DNA of 64,000 nucleotides from Bradyrhizobium sp. CB2312 (GTDB lineage: Bacteria; Pseudomonadota; Alphaproteobacteria; Rhizobiales; Xanthobacteraceae). Location: NCBI RefSeq assembly GCF_029714425.1, contig NZ_CP121668.1, positions 7,089,501 to 7,153,500 of the forward strand. Reading direction: 5' to 3'. The position numbers were made by a program, and so were the translations under genes. How positions within the stretch are numbered: the first letter of the stretch is position 1; each line of letters opens with the position of its first letter. Positions 8,094 to 16,795 of the stretch are shown in pieces. The notes beneath the pieces are model-generated. The model had not been told where the DNA came from, ran no database searches, and saw only the letters and a list, made by a program, of their open reading frames with translations.

Positions 8094-9098
8094 TCATGGC
8101 CGCAGAATTATTCTGTCGCGCGACGAGCCGGCGACGGCAGCGTATGCTTCCTTCGCGCGCTCCAGCGGATAGATCGCGTTCGCCTTGATCGGGAATGGCT
8201 TGAGGTGGCCGCTGGCAAAGCCCGGGCCGAGATCGCGCAGCACCGCACCTGTCGTGGCCGAGGACAGCCCAAGCGTGTCGATGCCGACATAGGTGTGCTG
8301 CCCGCGATAGAATTCGAGGATGTTGAACTGCACGATGCGGTCGATCGCGGCGATCAGGATTTGGCGGCCGCGAAGAGCAAGCGACTTGTGTGCGGCCTGG
8401 AAGTAGGGATCGCCGACCGTGTTGAAGACGACGTCCGCACCCTTGCCGCCGGTCAGTTCGCGCACGCGCGTGGCGACATCGGTCGCGGAGGCGTCGATCA
8501 CTTCGATGGGCGCGTTGGCGTGACCTTCGTAAGCTTCCGCCTTGCGCACCACGCCGATGACGCGCGCGCCCTGCCAGGTCGCGATCTGCACGGCGGCCTG
8601 GCCGACCTTGCCGTTGACGCCGAACACCAGCACGGTGTCGCCGCTCTTCGGCACGCCGGCGCGGCGAAAGCCCTCCATCGCGGTCACGAAGGGCACGCCG
8701 ATGCCGGCGGCCTCCTCCCAGGACACCGTCTTGGGCTTCTCCACGACCGCATCGGCCTCGACGACGAGATGGCTTGCGTGGGTACCGTCGCGGCGGATGC
8801 CGAGATCGCCGGAGGAGCCGAACACTTCGCGTCCCATCGTGCCGGCCGGTCCGTCGATCACCACGCCGGCATAGTCGCGGCCCGGTGTGCGCGGGAACAC
8901 GGCATAGGGCATCAGCCCGGTCGCAGCCTTGACGTCGGACGGGTTGACGGCAGCAGCCTTCACCTCGATCAGGAGATCATTGGGACCGCGCGCCAGCGTA
9001 TGGTGCTCGACCACCGGCGCAAGCGCGCCGGCATTCTCGGCCTTGGCATTGAGGCGCACGCAGCGCGCTTCGATGGCTTTGGGATCGGCTGATGACAT
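8094..9098 (-). CDS. Zinc-independent alcohol dehydrogenase/quinone oxidoreductase-like protein
   Basis: A 334-residue medium-chain dehydrogenase/reductase. It has the GroES-like N-terminal part with GRDYAGVV, and a Rossmann domain with VFGVNGKVGQAAVQIATWQGARVIG (quoted for location; the key residues are the glycines). Catalytic-zinc cysteine and histidine ligands are not evident, which points to the NADPH:quinone reductase branch. It starts with ATG at 9098, only 8 bp after a stem-loop that follows the paa operon, so it may be an occasional read-through gene or separately expressed. Substrate unknown. Confidence 0.85.
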   Translation of the reverse strand: MSSADPKAIEARCVRLNAKAENAGALAPVVEHHTLARGPNDLLIEVKAAAVNPSDVKAATGLMPYAVFPRTPGRDYAGVVIDGPAGTMGREVFGSSGDLGIRRDGTHASHLVVEADAVVEKPKTVSWEEAAGIGVPFVTAMEGFRRAGVPKSGDTVLVFGVNGKVGQAAVQIATWQGARVIGVVRKAEAYEGHANAPIEVIDASATDVATRVRELTGGKGADVVFNTVGDPYFQAAHKSLALRGRQILIAAIDRIVQFNILEFYRGQHTYVGIDTLGLSSATTGAVLRDLGPGFASGHLKPFPIKANAIYPLERAKEAYAAVAGSSRDRIILRP

Positions 9099-9099
9099 G

Positions 9100-9123
9100 G
9101 AAAGACCCGCGATTTCTCGCGGG
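9100..9123 (-). terminator. Stem-loop between paaK and the oxidoreductase gene
   Basis: CCCGCGA (9106-9112) and TCGCGGG (9117-9123) form a 7-bp stem with a 4-base loop. Read on the minus strand it is followed by TCTTTCC, a weak T-run. It lies 39 bp after the paaK stop and ends just before the next start codon, so it could end the paa transcript or limit translation of the next gene. Confidence 0.45.
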
Positions 9124-9162
9124 CCTTGTCGCCCCTGGGGGCGGTCAAGTCAATCCGTCAAG

Positions 9163-10494
9163 TCAGTCCTTGGGCCGCTTGTCGTAGAGGCGCTTGGCCT
9201 TGCCGAGCGAGCGCTCCAGCGTGGCCGGCGCGACCACCTGGACCCTGGAGCTGATGCCGATCGTATTCTTGATATGGGTCGAGACCCGGTCGGCATGGTC
9301 GACGAGGCCCCGGCCGTCCCAGCTCTCGGGCCGCGCCTCGGCGATGATGGTCAGCTCGTCCATGCGGCCCTCTCGGGTGAGCTCCAGGATGAAATGGCCG
9401 CCGCACCAGTCGGTCGCGAGCAGGACCTCCTCGATCTGGGTCGGGAACAGATTGACGCCGCGCAGGATGATCATGTCGTCGGAGCGGCCCGTCACCTTCT
9501 CCATGCGCCGCATGCCCGGACGCGCCGTGCCCGGCAGCAGCCGCGTCAGGTCGCGGGTGCGATAGCGGATCACCGGAAAGGCCTCCTTGGTGAGGGAGGT
9601 GAAGACGAGCTCGCCCTTCTCGCCATCGGGCAGCACCGCACCGGTCTCGGGATCGATCACCTCCGGATAGAAATGGTCCTCCCAGATGTGCAGGCCGTCC
9701 TTGGTCTCGATGCATTCCTGCGCGACGCCGGGACCGATCACCTCGGACAGGCCATAGATGTCGGTCGCGTCCATGTCGAAGGCATCCTCGATCTCGCCGC
9801 GCATCGCGTTGGTCCAGGGCTCGGCACCGAAGATACCGACCTTGAGCGAGCACTGGCGCGGATCGAGCTTCTGACGCTTGAACTCGTCGAGGATCGCGAG
9901 CATGTAGCTCGGCGTCACCGTGATGATGTCGGGCCTGAAGTCGTTGATGAGCTGCACCTGCCGCTCGGTCATGCCGCCGGAGATCGGCACCACCGTGCAG
10001 CCGAGCTTTTCGGCGCCGTAGTGAACGCCGAGACCGCCGGTGAAGAGGCCGTAGCCATAGGCGTTGTGGATGATCATGCCGGTGCGGCCGCCGGCGGCGC
10101 GGATCGAGCGCGCCATCACCTCGGACCAGGTGTCGATGTCGCGCTGGGTGTAGCCGACGACGATCGGCTTGCCCGTGGTGCCCGAAGAGGCATGCACGCG
10201 CACCAGCTTCTCGCGCGGCACCGCGAACATGTTGAAGGGGTAGTTGTCGCGGAGATCCGTCTTCACCGTGAACGGGAATTTCGCGAGATCGGAGAGCTCG
10301 CGAAAGTCGGACGGATGCGCGTCGGCCTTGTCGAACGCCTTGCGATAATGCGCGACGTTGTCGTAGGCGTGCTTCAACGACCAGGCAAGGCGCTGCGTCT
10401 GCAACGCCATGATCTCGTCGCGTGACGCACGCTCATGCGCGTCCATCTCGGCACTATAGGCGTTGCCACCTTCCTTGAGCCTCGTCAGAGCCAT
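9163..10494 (-). CDS. paaK: Phenylacetate-CoA ligase
   Basis: A 443-residue AMP-forming ligase that activates phenylacetate to phenylacetyl-CoA, the substrate of the PaaABCDE epoxidase encoded upstream. It shows the phosphate-binding HASSGTTGKPIVVGYT, GAEPWT, the DIYGLSEVIGPGVAQEC motif and the C-terminal RGVNLFPTQIEE typical of PaaK. The open frame runs upstream over paaI, but the ATG at 10494, with GAGG six bases before it, gives the family length. It lies 32 bp downstream of paaI as the last gene of the paa cluster. Confidence 0.96.
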   Translation of the reverse strand: MALTRLKEGGNAYSAEMDAHERASRDEIMALQTQRLAWSLKHAYDNVAHYRKAFDKADAHPSDFRELSDLAKFPFTVKTDLRDNYPFNMFAVPREKLVRVHASSGTTGKPIVVGYTQRDIDTWSEVMARSIRAAGGRTGMIIHNAYGYGLFTGGLGVHYGAEKLGCTVVPISGGMTERQVQLINDFRPDIITVTPSYMLAILDEFKRQKLDPRQCSLKVGIFGAEPWTNAMRGEIEDAFDMDATDIYGLSEVIGPGVAQECIETKDGLHIWEDHFYPEVIDPETGAVLPDGEKGELVFTSLTKEAFPVIRYRTRDLTRLLPGTARPGMRRMEKVTGRSDDMIILRGVNLFPTQIEEVLLATDWCGGHFILELTREGRMDELTIIAEARPESWDGRGLVDHADRVSTHIKNTIGISSRVQVVAPATLERSLGKAKRLYDKRPKD

Positions 10495-10526
10495 CCTCGT
10501 TTCCCCACATTGATTTGTTCTTTTCT

Positions 10527-10976
10527 TTATTGATCCTGCGCGGGCAGCCATGTGCCGGGAATGACACGGGAATGCCCGCGGAATTCCGCGATGACGGAGT
10601 CGCCGACGGTAACGCGCACATCGTAGATGCCGGAGCGGCCGCCACGGGTCACCTCGCGCGCCTTCGCGACGAGGCGGTCGCCGAGCCTGCCGGGCTTGAT
10701 GAAGGTGATCTGCCCCTGCGCCGCCACCACGCGCTCGTTGTGCGAGTTGCAGGCGAACGCAAAGGCAGAATCGGCGAGCGTGAAGATGAAGCCGCCATGG
10801 GCGATGCGCTGGCCGTTGACCATGTCCGGCCGCACCGTCATCGCGAGCGTCGCAAAGCCCGGGCCGATCTCGACGATCTCCATGCCGAGACCTTTGGATG
10901 CATCGTCCTCCGCCCACATCGCATCAGCGCAGGCGCGCGCAATATCCTGAGGTGACAGGGCGGCTTTGACGTTCAC
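10527..10976 (-). CDS. paaI: Hydroxyphenylacetyl-CoA thioesterase PaaI
   Basis: A 149-residue hotdog-fold thioesterase. The segment VNGQRIAHGGFIFTLADSAFAFACN holds the catalytic HGG and the downstream acidic residue of the PaaI family (only the key part matters: HGG...D). It hydrolyses dead-end ring-hydroxylated CoA thioesters so that CoA is recovered during phenylacetate breakdown. The start is a GTG at 10976, supported by GGGAGAAG a few bases upstream. It follows paaE after 55 bp and precedes paaK. Confidence 0.93.
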   Translation of the reverse strand: MNVKAALSPQDIARACADAMWAEDDASKGLGMEIVEIGPGFATLAMTVRPDMVNGQRIAHGGFIFTLADSAFAFACNSHNERVVAAQGQITFIKPGRLGDRLVAKAREVTRGGRSGIYDVRVTVGDSVIAEFRGHSRVIPGTWLPAQDQ

Positions 10977-11031
10977 GCGCTTCTCCCGGTCAATCGTTTG
11001 CTCATGATGTTCTGCTGCCTGGTCAAAACTG

Positions 11032-12114
11032 TCAAACGTGGTCGTAGTCGACCACGACGCGCGCGGAGGCTGGCTTGGCCTGGCAGGTCAGGACAAAGCC
11101 GGCCTTCAGCTCCCATGGTTCCAGCGAATAGTTGAGGTCCATCGGCGCCTCACCCTCGACCAGCTTGGCGCGGCAGGTCGAGCACATGCCGCCCTTGCAG
11201 GCGAAGGGCAGATCGACGCCGGCGCGCAACGCGGCATCGAGGATCGCTTCGTCCTCGGCGACCGGCACGTCGCGGCGCTTGCCGTCGATGATCAGGGAGG
11301 CGATCGCCTTCGGCGGCGCATCGGGCGCAACGGCCTTCTTCGGCCGCGGCTTGCCGCCGAACTCGGAGACGAAACGCTCGACGTGGATGCACTCATCCGC
11401 GATGCCGAGATCGCGGCAGGTCACTTCGATCTCCTCGCTCATGCCGAGGGGACCGCAGATGAAGACGTGGTCGACGCTTGTTGCCGGCACCAGCGAGCGC
11501 AGCAGCACCCTCACCTTGTCGCCATCGAGCCGGCCATGCAGGATCGGGATGTCCTGCTCCTCGCCGGAGATGACGTGGAAGAGCGAGAGACGATCGATGA
11601 AACGATCCTTGAGCTCCTCGAGCGCCTCGAGGAACATGATGTTGTCGGTGGCGCGGTTGCCATAGAACAGGAAGAAGCGGCTGTGCGGCTCGCGCGCGAG
11701 GATGCCCTTGACGATCGACAGGATCGGCGTGATGCCGGAGCCCGCGGCGAAGCCGACATGGATGCGCCCCGCTTCGGCAGGCGGAACCACGCCAAATCGC
11801 CCCGTGGGCGTCATGACGTCGAGCTCATCGCCGCATTTCAATTCGTCCGCCGCCCAGTTCGAAAACGCACCGCCGTCGACCTTCTTCACGGCGATACGGA
11901 TCTCGCCGTCATCAGGGCCGGAGCAGATCGAATAGGAGCGGCGCACCTCTTCGCCGTCGAGCATGGTGCGGAGGGTGAGGTACTGGCCGGGCGTGAAGGC
12001 GTAGTCGTCGGCGAGTTCACCGGGGATGGTGAAGGTCATTGAAACCGCATCCGACGCCTCGCGGCGGAGATCGGCGACGGCCAGACGATGGAAGCGTGGT
12101 GCGGCTGCGGACAT
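11032..12114 (-). CDS. paaE: Phenylacetyl-CoA epoxidase reductase subunit
   Basis: A 360-residue electron-transfer subunit. An N-terminal flavin domain with RSYSICSG (FAD binding) and GSGITPILSI (NADPH binding) is followed by a C-terminal plant-type [2Fe-2S] ferredoxin domain with CKGGMCSTC and a distal cysteine in FVLTCQA. It passes electrons from NADPH to the diiron oxygenase PaaA. The frame is open upstream to 12237, but the ATG at 12114 lies two bases past the paaD stop and gives the normal family start. Confidence 0.96.
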   Translation of the reverse strand: MSAAAPRFHRLAVADLRREASDAVSMTFTIPGELADDYAFTPGQYLTLRTMLDGEEVRRSYSICSGPDDGEIRIAVKKVDGGAFSNWAADELKCGDELDVMTPTGRFGVVPPAEAGRIHVGFAAGSGITPILSIVKGILAREPHSRFFLFYGNRATDNIMFLEALEELKDRFIDRLSLFHVISGEEQDIPILHGRLDGDKVRVLLRSLVPATSVDHVFICGPLGMSEEIEVTCRDLGIADECIHVERFVSEFGGKPRPKKAVAPDAPPKAIASLIIDGKRRDVPVAEDEAILDAALRAGVDLPFACKGGMCSTCRAKLVEGEAPMDLNYSLEPWELKAGFVLTCQAKPASARVVVDYDHV

Positions 12115-12116
12115 GG

Positions 12117-12620
12117 TCAATGACACTTGAAATAATCGAAGGGTTCGCGGCAGGCCTTGCAGCGCCACAGCGCCTTGCACGAGGTCGAGCCGAACTCGGA
12201 CAGCAGCTCGGTCTTGTCGGAGCCGCATTGCGGACATGCGACGGCCTGCGCACCGAACAGCGCGCGGCGCGAGTGCGAAGCCTGAGGCGGTGCGATGCCG
12301 TAGGCGCGCAGCTTCTCGCGGCCCTCCTCGCTCATCCAGTCGGTGGTCCAGGCCGGCGACAGCACCGTGCGCACCTTCGGGCGACGAAAGCCGGCACGCT
12401 CCAGCGCGACCTCGATTTCGAGCGCGATCATGTTCATGGCCGGGCAGCCTGAATAGGTCGGCGTGATCGCGACCTCGACGCGGTCGCCGTCGATGACGAC
12501 ATCGCGGAGCACGCCGAGATCGGCGATGGTCAGCACAGGAATTTCGGGATCGACCACGCTCGCCGCGGCATCCCAGGCGCGCCGGCGCAGCTCGCTGTCA
12601 CGGTCCAGCACCGTCACCAT
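12117..12620 (-). CDS. paaD: Phenylacetate-CoA oxygenase subunit PaaD
   Basis: A 167-residue protein with an N-terminal MIP18/SufT-like (DUF59) domain containing DPEIPVLTIADLGV and TYSGCPAM, and a C-terminal zinc-ribbon-like section with CPQCGS and CKACREPF. PaaD is thought to help iron-sulfur or diiron assembly of the epoxidase. Its ATG overlaps the paaC stop by 7 bases (ATGGTGA), which indicates translational coupling. Confidence 0.95.
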   Translation of the reverse strand: MVTVLDRDSELRRRAWDAAASVVDPEIPVLTIADLGVLRDVVIDGDRVEVAITPTYSGCPAMNMIALEIEVALERAGFRRPKVRTVLSPAWTTDWMSEEGREKLRAYGIAPPQASHSRRALFGAQAVACPQCGSDKTELLSEFGSTSCKALWRCKACREPFDYFKCH

Positions 12621-13390
12621 GTGAGCCCCGGAAACGTTCGCTGCATCGATTGCAGCTCGGACAGGAGATGGCCAAGATGCTCGCTGTGCCGGCCGGCGCG
12701 GCCACCCTGCTGCGTCCAGTCGTTCTGCGGCAGCGCGAGCGTGGCTTCGCCGACGACATCAGAGAGAATTGTCAGCCAACGGCCGCGCAAGGTCCCGGGA
12801 TCGACGGCGATACCGGCATGAATCAGCGCGCGCTCGCCATCATCGACGACGAACATCTCGCCGTTGAAGGCCCAGAGGTGATCGATCGCAGCCTGCGCAC
12901 GTCGATGGCTTTCGTCCGTGCCGTCGCCGAGCCGGATGATCCATTCCGACGCGTGGCGCAAATGATAGGCGCTCTCCTTCTCCGACTTGGCGGCGATGGC
13001 CGCGAGCGTCGCATCGCGCGAAGTCATCATCGCGCGCCAGTAGAGATCGGCGAAGGCGGAATAGAAGAACTGCCGCACCAGGGTCTGGGCGAAGTCGCCA
13101 TTAGGCTGCTCGACCAGCAGCAGGTTGCGGTACTGCCTGACGTCACGCAGGTAAGCGAGCTTGTCCTCGTCGTTGTCCCTGCCTTCAACCTTGGCGGCAT
13201 AAGTGTACAGCTCGCGAGCCTGGCCGATCAGGTCGAGCGCGATGTTGGAGAGCGCCATGTCCTCTTCCAGCATCGGCGCATGCCCGCACCATTCCGACAG
13301 CCTGTGGCCGAGGATCAGCGCATCATCGGCCCGGCGCAGCGCGTAGAGCACCAGCGGCGCTTCGGAGACCTGGATGTTGGCGGTCGCCAT
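12614..13390 (-). CDS. paaC: Phenylacetyl-CoA epoxidase structural subunit PaaC
   Basis: A 258-residue ferritin-like protein, the non-catalytic partner of PaaA in the 1,2-phenylacetyl-CoA epoxidase. Family marks include YALRRADDALILGHRLSEW near the start and the SEWIIRLGDGT segment. It overlaps paaB by one base (TGATG) if the ATG at 13390 is used; a GTG immediately upstream at 13393 is an alternative that would overlap by four. Confidence 0.95.
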   Translation of the reverse strand: MATANIQVSEAPLVLYALRRADDALILGHRLSEWCGHAPMLEEDMALSNIALDLIGQARELYTYAAKVEGRDNDEDKLAYLRDVRQYRNLLLVEQPNGDFAQTLVRQFFYSAFADLYWRAMMTSRDATLAAIAAKSEKESAYHLRHASEWIIRLGDGTDESHRRAQAAIDHLWAFNGEMFVVDDGERALIHAGIAVDPGTLRGRWLTILSDVVGEATLALPQNDWTQQGGRAGRHSEHLGHLLSELQSMQRTFPGLTW

Positions 13391-13677
13391 CACATGTGCC
13401 CCACTTCTTCCGGCACCTCATAGAAGGTCGGGTGCCGGTAGATCTTGGATTCCGCCGGCTCGAACATCATGCCCTTCTCTGCGGGATCGCTCGCGGTGAT
13501 CGCGGTCGAGGGCACGACCCAGATCGACAGGCCCTCGCCGCGCCGGGTGTAGATATCGCGGGCGGCTTGCAGCGCCATGGTCGCATCGCTCGCATGCAGC
13601 GAGCCGACATGCTTGTGCGCGAGCCCGTTGCGGCTGCGTATGAAGACTTCCCACAGCGGTGTATTCGGCGTGGCCAT
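13390..13677 (-). CDS. paaB: Phenylacetyl-CoA epoxidase subunit PaaB
   Basis: A 95-residue protein, the same length as E. coli PaaB. It begins MATPNTPLWEVFIRS and contains HVGSLHASDATMALQAARD (family core) and a proline-rich C-terminus. PaaB bridges PaaAC units in the epoxidase complex. The ATG at 13677 has a clear GGGAGAT site upstream, which decides the start against the longer open frame that overlaps paaA. Confidence 0.96.
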   Translation of the reverse strand: MATPNTPLWEVFIRSRNGLAHKHVGSLHASDATMALQAARDIYTRRGEGLSIWVVPSTAITASDPAEKGMMFEPAESKIYRHPTFYEVPEEVGHM

Positions 13678-13687
13678 ATTGATCTCC

Positions 13688-14680
13688 CTATTCCGCGGCT
13701 TGCGCGGTCCGACGCTGCGCGCGCTTGGCCGCGTAAGCGGCCGCCGCCTCGCGCACCCAGGCGCCATCGTCGTGTGCCTTGCGGCGCGCGGCCATGCGAT
13801 CGCGGTTGCAGGGGCCGTTGCCGGCGAGCACCTGCTTGAACTCGGTCCAGTCGATCTCGCTGTAGCGCCAGTGCCCTTCCGCATCCTGCGTCATGCCGGG
13901 ATCGGGAATGGTGAGGCCGAGATATTGCGCCTGCGGGACGGTGGCATCGACGAATTTCTGGCGCAGCTCGTCGTTGGAGAAGCGCTTGATCTTCCACTTG
14001 GTCGAAGTGTCGCTGTGCTGGCTCGTGGCATCGGGCGGGCCGAACATCATCAGCACCGGCCACCACCAGCGGTTCAGCGCGTCCTGCGCCATCGCCTTCT
14101 GCTCGTCCGAGCCGCGGCACAGCGTCAGCATGATCTCGTAGCCCTGGCGCTGATGGAACGACTCCTCCTTACAAACGCGGATCATCGCGCGCGCATAGGG
14201 ACCATAGGAGCAGCGGCACAGCGGGATCTGGTTCATGATCGCGGCGCCGTCGACCAGCCAGCCGATCGTGCCGATATCGGCCCAGGTCAGCGTCGGATAG
14301 TTGAAGATCGAGGAATACTTGGCTTTCCCTGCGAGCATCGCATCGACCAGCTCCTCGCGCGAGGTGCCGAGCGTCTCGGCCGCGGCGTAGAGATAAAGCC
14401 CATGGCCGCACTCGTCCTGCACCTTGGCGAGCAACGCGGCCTTGCGGCGCAAGGTCGGCGCGCGCGTGATCCAATTGCCTTCGGGCAGCATCCCGACGAT
14501 TTCGGAATGGGCGTGCTGGGAGATCTGGCGGGTCAGCGTCTTGCGATAGGCCGCCGGCATCCAGTCGTTCGGCTCGATGCGCTCCTCGGCATCGATGCGG
14601 GCCTGGAACTGCGCGGCTTTGCCTGCGTCCTCCAGACCGCGATCGTCGGTCTCGGCCGTGTTCAGCGCCTGGGTGTACAT
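13688..14680 (-). CDS. paaA: Phenylacetyl-CoA epoxidase catalytic subunit
   Basis: A 330-residue diiron ferritin-like oxygenase that epoxidises phenylacetyl-CoA, the first ring attack of the aerobic hybrid pathway. Conserved iron-ligand regions are visible around [10 protein letters not shown] and [11 protein letters not shown] (Glu-x-x-His type motifs). The ATG at 14680 follows GGGAGGA. It is the first gene of paaABCDE-paaI-paaK and lies 76 bp downstream of the paaX stop. The genes for later steps (paaFGHJZ) are not in this window. Confidence 0.97.
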   Translation of the reverse strand: MYTQALNTAETDDRGLEDAGKAAQFQARIDAEERIEPNDWMPAAYRKTLTRQISQHAHSEIVGMLPEGNWITRAPTLRRKAALLAKVQDECGHGLYLYAAAETLGTSREELVDAMLAGKAKYSSIFNYPTLTWADIGTIGWLVDGAAIMNQIPLCRCSYGPYARAMIRVCKEESFHQRQGYEIMLTLCRGSDEQKAMAQDALNRWWWPVLMMFGPPDATSQHSDTSTKWKIKRFSNDELRQKFVDATVPQAQYLGLTIPDPGMTQDAEGHWRYSEIDWTEFKQVLAGNGPCNRDRMAARRKAHDDGAWVREAAAAYAAKRAQRRTAQAAE

Positions 14681-14707
14681 GCGCGTCCTCCCGTTTTATT
14701 GGGAGGC

Positions 14708-14748
14708 AATATATAACAGAAATTATGTCATGCAAGATATTTCTGTAA
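14708..14748 (-). promoter_or_regulatory. paaA promoter with probable PaaX operator
   Basis: The gap before paaA is AT-rich and contains TAACAGAAAT (14714-14723) and ATTTCTGTAA (14739-14748), matching as an inverted repeat in 9 of 10 positions with a 15-bp centre. Read on the minus strand, TTGCAT and TATATT with a 16-bp gap could be the -35 and -10, overlapped by the repeat. This fits repression by PaaX released by phenylacetyl-CoA. The arm sequence differs from the E. coli PaaX site. Confidence 0.6.
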
Positions 14749-14756
14749 CATATAAA

Positions 14757-15623
14757 TCAGGCCTCGAACCTCCTTTCCAGGAGCTTTCGGGCGGGCGGCA
14801 GCGGCCCCTTTTCGTTGGTTCCGTGGCCATCAAGCCATTGTTCGGACGGGGCAAGCAGCGCGCGATAGATCTCGCCGCAGAGCGCGCGGGCCGCCCTGCC
14901 CGGCCAGTCCGTCGGCAGCAGGCTCTCGGGCAGCAGCGGATCGCGCAGCACGACACGGCGGTAGTAGTGGATCAAGAGGATGCGCGCGGTGAACGCTTCA
15001 GCCTCGGACAGATCCGTGCCGCGCGCGATCGCGGCGCGCAGCGGCTCAAAGGTCTTCATGAATTTCAGATAGGCGTCCGCGGTGCGCTCCAGCGGCCAGC
15101 TCGCGCTGAGCAGGCGGCGGCCATTGTCGTCCTCGGCGGCGACTTCGAGACGGATCGCACCCGCAGCTTCGTCCGGCACCGGCACACCCGATGGCGCCAC
15201 CCATACGCCTGGCAGCGGGCTGCCGAAACCGGCGTTGCGCAGCGCTTCGCGCGAGACGTCGCGGTCCTCGCCATTGCCGATCAGCAGCAGCTCGAAGCGT
15301 CCGGTCCAGTCCGACGGCGGTGGATCGTAGATGTGGCGCGTCGCGGCTTCAAACGTCTGGCGCCCCTTGTCGGCGAGGCGATAGAAACTGTTGCGGCCGA
15401 CCTTTTCGCGCGTCAGCCAGCCATCGGCGGCAAGCCGCGACATCGCGGTGCGCACCACGCCGCTGTCGATGTCGAGGCCTTCGAAGAACTCCAGCAGCGT
15501 GCCGAGCCACACCACACCGCCGCGTGGCACGATGGCATCGCCGAACACGGTGATGACGATGGAGCCGGTGCGCGACGGCTCGCGCTTGAGCTGGTCGATG
15601 ATGCGGGACAACGGATGCGCCAT
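14757..15623 (-). CDS. paaX: Phenylacetate-degradation repressor PaaX
   Basis: A 288-residue PaaX-family regulator with an N-terminal winged helix (SGVVRTAMSRLAADGWL region) and the long PaaX C-terminal domain (ILLIHYYRRVVLRDPLLPE). In other bacteria PaaX represses paa genes and is relieved by phenylacetyl-CoA. The ATG at 15623 gives the start MAHPLSRIIDQL. It lies directly upstream of paaA in the same direction, so it can control the palindrome between them. Confidence 0.94.
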   Translation of the reverse strand: MAHPLSRIIDQLKREPSRTGSIVITVFGDAIVPRGGVVWLGTLLEFFEGLDIDSGVVRTAMSRLAADGWLTREKVGRNSFYRLADKGRQTFEAATRHIYDPPPSDWTGRFELLLIGNGEDRDVSREALRNAGFGSPLPGVWVAPSGVPVPDEAAGAIRLEVAAEDDNGRRLLSASWPLERTADAYLKFMKTFEPLRAAIARGTDLSEAEAFTARILLIHYYRRVVLRDPLLPESLLPTDWPGRAARALCGEIYRALLAPSEQWLDGHGTNEKGPLPPARKLLERRFEA

Positions 15624-15682
15624 GCGCGAGGCATAGCGCGTTTGGTGCGGGCGCGACAATGGACGGCAGCGACGCTTCCTCT

Positions 15683-15832
15683 TCTCCTTCGCCCCGCTTG
15701 CGGGGAGAAGGTCGGGATGAGGGGGACCCTCCGCACGTTCGGTGAGAGTTGGACTCGTGGAGACTCCCCTCACCCGGATCGCATCTCCGATGCGATCCGA
15801 CCTCTCCCCGCAAGCGGGGCGAGGTGAAGAGA
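15683..15832. repeat. Intergenic palindrome pair (CCCCGC-TT-GCGGGG family)
   Basis: CCCCGC/GCGGGG hairpins occur at 15692-15705 (TT centre) and 15806-15819 (AA centre). The outer sequences are also inverted relative to each other. This resembles the pair at 4352-4467. It lies between the lipase-like gene and paaX. Confidence 0.7.
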
Positions 15833-15836
15833 AGTG

Positions 15837-16607
15837 CTACCGATGCGGATCGGGATAGGCCAGGCTGCGCCAGCCGCTGCGATCGAACGGGCGCCACTGG
15901 CCTTCCTTCTGCGCGAGGCGGTCGGCGACGGCGTAGACCGCGGCGGGATGGTGGCCCATGCCGCAATGGCTGCTCTCGACCTCGATGCTCTCGGTCTGCG
16001 CGCCCGACTTCTCCATGCAGCCTTGCCAGGCGCAGACACCGTCGGTGCGGCTGAAGATGGCAGAGGTCGGCACCGGCGGCGGCACGGCGAGCTCGCCGCC
16101 GAAGCATGGATCGACCTCGTCAGCGCGGCGGCCGCTCGCCCATTCATAGACGCGCCAGGCATTGGTCGATCGGGGGTTACCGGCGAAGGGGCTGCCGAGC
16201 GTGATCACCTGGCGCACGCGCTCCGGCATCATCTTGGCGAGCTGGCGCGCGTAGAGGCCGCCCAGGCTCCAGCCGACGAGGCTGATCTTGCGGCCGTGCT
16301 TGTCGTTGAGCTCCTCGACCAGATCGACCATCGCATGCTGCACACCCGGCCGCAGGCCGTAATTGCGGCCCTGGCGCCAGCCGCTCACCGCATAGCCCTT
16401 GCTGGTCAGGAACGTGCGTAGCGCGCGCGTGGACGCGTCGGAGGCCACGAGGCCCGGCAGCACCAGCACCGGATGCCCATCGCCGCGCGGCGCGAGGCTT
16501 AGGAGCGGCAGCGCGCCGAGGAATGCGCCGAACTCGTGGATCGCGCGCCCTTCCAAGAACATCAGAGTACGGGACGGTGGACGCAGCGTCTGGGCAGTAG
16601 CGGTCAT
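15837..16607 (-). CDS. Alpha/beta hydrolase, lipase-like (paralog of the gene at 29593)
   Basis: A 256-residue hydrolase with the oxyanion region VLVLPGLVASD, the nucleophile motif GWSLGG, and a C-terminal SHCGMGHHPAAVYAVADRL containing the likely catalytic histidine. It has no signal peptide. It aligns clearly with the hydrolase at 29593-30393 (shared PRGDGHPVL, RKISLVGWSLGG, VITLGSPFA), so the two are paralogs. The frame is open upstream to 16700; the ATG at 16607 starts the family-like sequence. The substrate is probably an ester or acylglycerol, but that is only inference. Confidence 0.85.
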   Translation of the reverse strand: MTATAQTLRPPSRTLMFLEGRAIHEFGAFLGALPLLSLAPRGDGHPVLVLPGLVASDASTRALRTFLTSKGYAVSGWRQGRNYGLRPGVQHAMVDLVEELNDKHGRKISLVGWSLGGLYARQLAKMMPERVRQVITLGSPFAGNPRSTNAWRVYEWASGRRADEVDPCFGGELAVPPPVPTSAIFSRTDGVCAWQGCMEKSGAQTESIEVESSHCGMGHHPAAVYAVADRLAQKEGQWRPFDRSGWRSLAYPDPHR

Positions 16608-16795
16608 CAATGGATCCCCTGGAGAAGGCGCCGGTCGCGATGCCGGCAATGGGCATGAATTCCAATACGCCGGCTTCTTGAACGTTCCGCAGCGCAACAT
16701 GAATCAGCTAGGCGGCCGGTTCCGGATATTCAAGCGGGAGAGACGCGAAGCGACAATAGGTCCGCACGTTAATGCTAACGGCCGTGACGCAAAAG

